Source of the DNA: Methanobacteriota archaeon
GTDB lineage: Archaea > Thermoplasmatota > DTKX01 > GCA-020343715
NCBI GenBank assembly: GCA_030594725.1
Contig: JAUVEQ010000216.1
Span: 1-5,471 of the forward strand
Reading direction: 5' to 3'
DNA length: 5,471 nucleotides
Below the pieces are notes generated by a model, which searched no databases, was not told the DNA's origin, and saw nothing but the letters and a program-made list of their open reading frames with translations. A program made the position numbers and the translations under genes. Of the stretch, positions 5,124 to 5,471 are shown piece after piece (position 1 is the first letter of the stretch; each line of letters opens with the position of its first letter).

Positions 5124-5471
5124 ATGTTGAAGCAAGCGATGCTCTCGGAGGATGCCCCTGCCCCCATCGGCCCCTATTCCCAGGCCGTGCGGGCGGGTGA
5201 CTGGCTATTCCTTTCTGGCTCCCTGGGCCTGGACCCGGCCACGGGGGAGTTCGTGCCCGGCGACGCGGCTGCCCAGGCAAGGAAGGCCCTGGAGAACATG
5301 ACGGCGGTGCTGGCCGCTGCGGGTGCCACGATGGACCATGTGGTCAAGACCACCGTCTTCATGGCCGATATGAACGATTTCGCAGAGGTCAACGCCGTCT
5401 ACGGCGAGTTCTTCACCGGGGTCCCCCCTGCCAGGTCGGCCTTCCAGGCGGCCAGGCTGCCCAAGGATGCC
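5124..5471 (+). CDS. ridA: RidA/YjgF/UK114 family 2-iminobutanoate/2-iminopropanoate deaminase (C-terminus cut off)
   Basis: RidA hydrolyses reactive enamine/imine intermediates, released for example by threonine dehydratase, to 2-oxoacids and ammonia, protecting PLP enzymes in the cytosol; the family usually forms trimers. From ATG 5124, 116 residues are visible, open to the right edge; the family is normally about 125-130 residues, so roughly 10-15 are missing. Family signatures seen: APAPIGPYSQAV (11-22), SG-x-LGLDPATGE (31-42), QARKALENM (51-59), VVKTTVFMADMNDF (73-86), and PPARSA (101-106), whose R104 matches the conserved substrate-binding Arg (R105 in E. coli RidA). The family Glu expected near residue 119 lies beyond the edge. 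The residue after SG is Ser, where many members have Gln. The start could be ATG 5124 or TTG 5127; the latter has better Shine-Dalgarno spacing and gives the more usual short M-K-x-A beginning. The gene is transcribed divergently from the surface-protein gene. Confidence 0.93.
   Translation, partial: MLKQAMLSEDAPAPIGPYSQAVRAGDWLFLSGSLGLDPATGEFVPGDAAAQARKALENMTAVLAAAGATMDHVVKTTVFMADMNDFAEVNAVYGEFFTGVPPARSAFQAARLPKDA

Noticed and set aside
4915..5124. Plus-strand frame of 69 residues ending at the ridA start
   Set aside because: It starts within the surface gene, crosses the promoter elements, has no Shine-Dalgarno site and resembles no known protein.
4975..5280. Minus-strand frame of 101 residues across the intergenic region and the start of ridA
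   Set aside because: It runs antisense to the well-supported ridA start and through the promoter region, and its composition is Pro/Arg/Gly-rich.

Overview
The window looks like a fragment of a GC-rich archaeal chromosome or metagenome contig, probably from the Thermoplasmata/Methanomassiliicoccales side of the Euryarchaeota. This rests on: TATA-type promoter boxes about 40 nt or more upstream of start codons, Shine-Dalgarno sites matching the usual 16S tail, frequent AGG arginine codons, and a very large PKD/FG-GAP surface protein ending in a membrane anchor with a cytosolic zinc ribbon. The lineage is an inference; no rRNA or other taxonomic marker is present.

Layout. Three genes lie on the minus strand and one on the plus strand. 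Reading the minus strand from right to left: (1) at 4929-880, a 1349-residue surface protein with a signal peptide or anchor, a seven-repeat FG-GAP/VCBS beta-propeller, seven PKD domains in tandem, one further beta-sandwich-like domain, a transmembrane helix and a CxxC-x14-CxxC zinc ribbon; (2) at 857-297, only 22 nt downstream, a small polytopic membrane protein with two cysteine clusters predicted to lie on the same, probably cytoplasmic, face; (3) at 216-1, behind its own TATA box, the first 72 residues of a secreted protein that runs off the left edge. On the plus strand, from 5124 to the right edge, is most of a RidA/YjgF/UK114 imine deaminase.

The 194-bp gap between the surface protein and ridA (4930-5123) is the only sizeable regulatory region. 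It carries a strong TATA box that can be read on either strand, a second TATA-like box, a perfect 15-bp dyad, a GC-rich palindrome in the ridA leader, and a small hairpin touching the Shine-Dalgarno site of the surface gene.

How the genes relate: the surface protein and the small membrane protein are probably co-transcribed and may act together at the membrane. The secreted protein has a separate promoter. RidA is a housekeeping metabolite-repair enzyme, and nothing visible ties it functionally to the surface genes beyond the shared intergenic region. No tRNA, rRNA, CRISPR array or insertion sequence is seen. I see no clear case for a wholly new system; the most unusual content is the surface protein architecture with its periodic Cys-x-x-His motif, and the cysteine-rich membrane partner.
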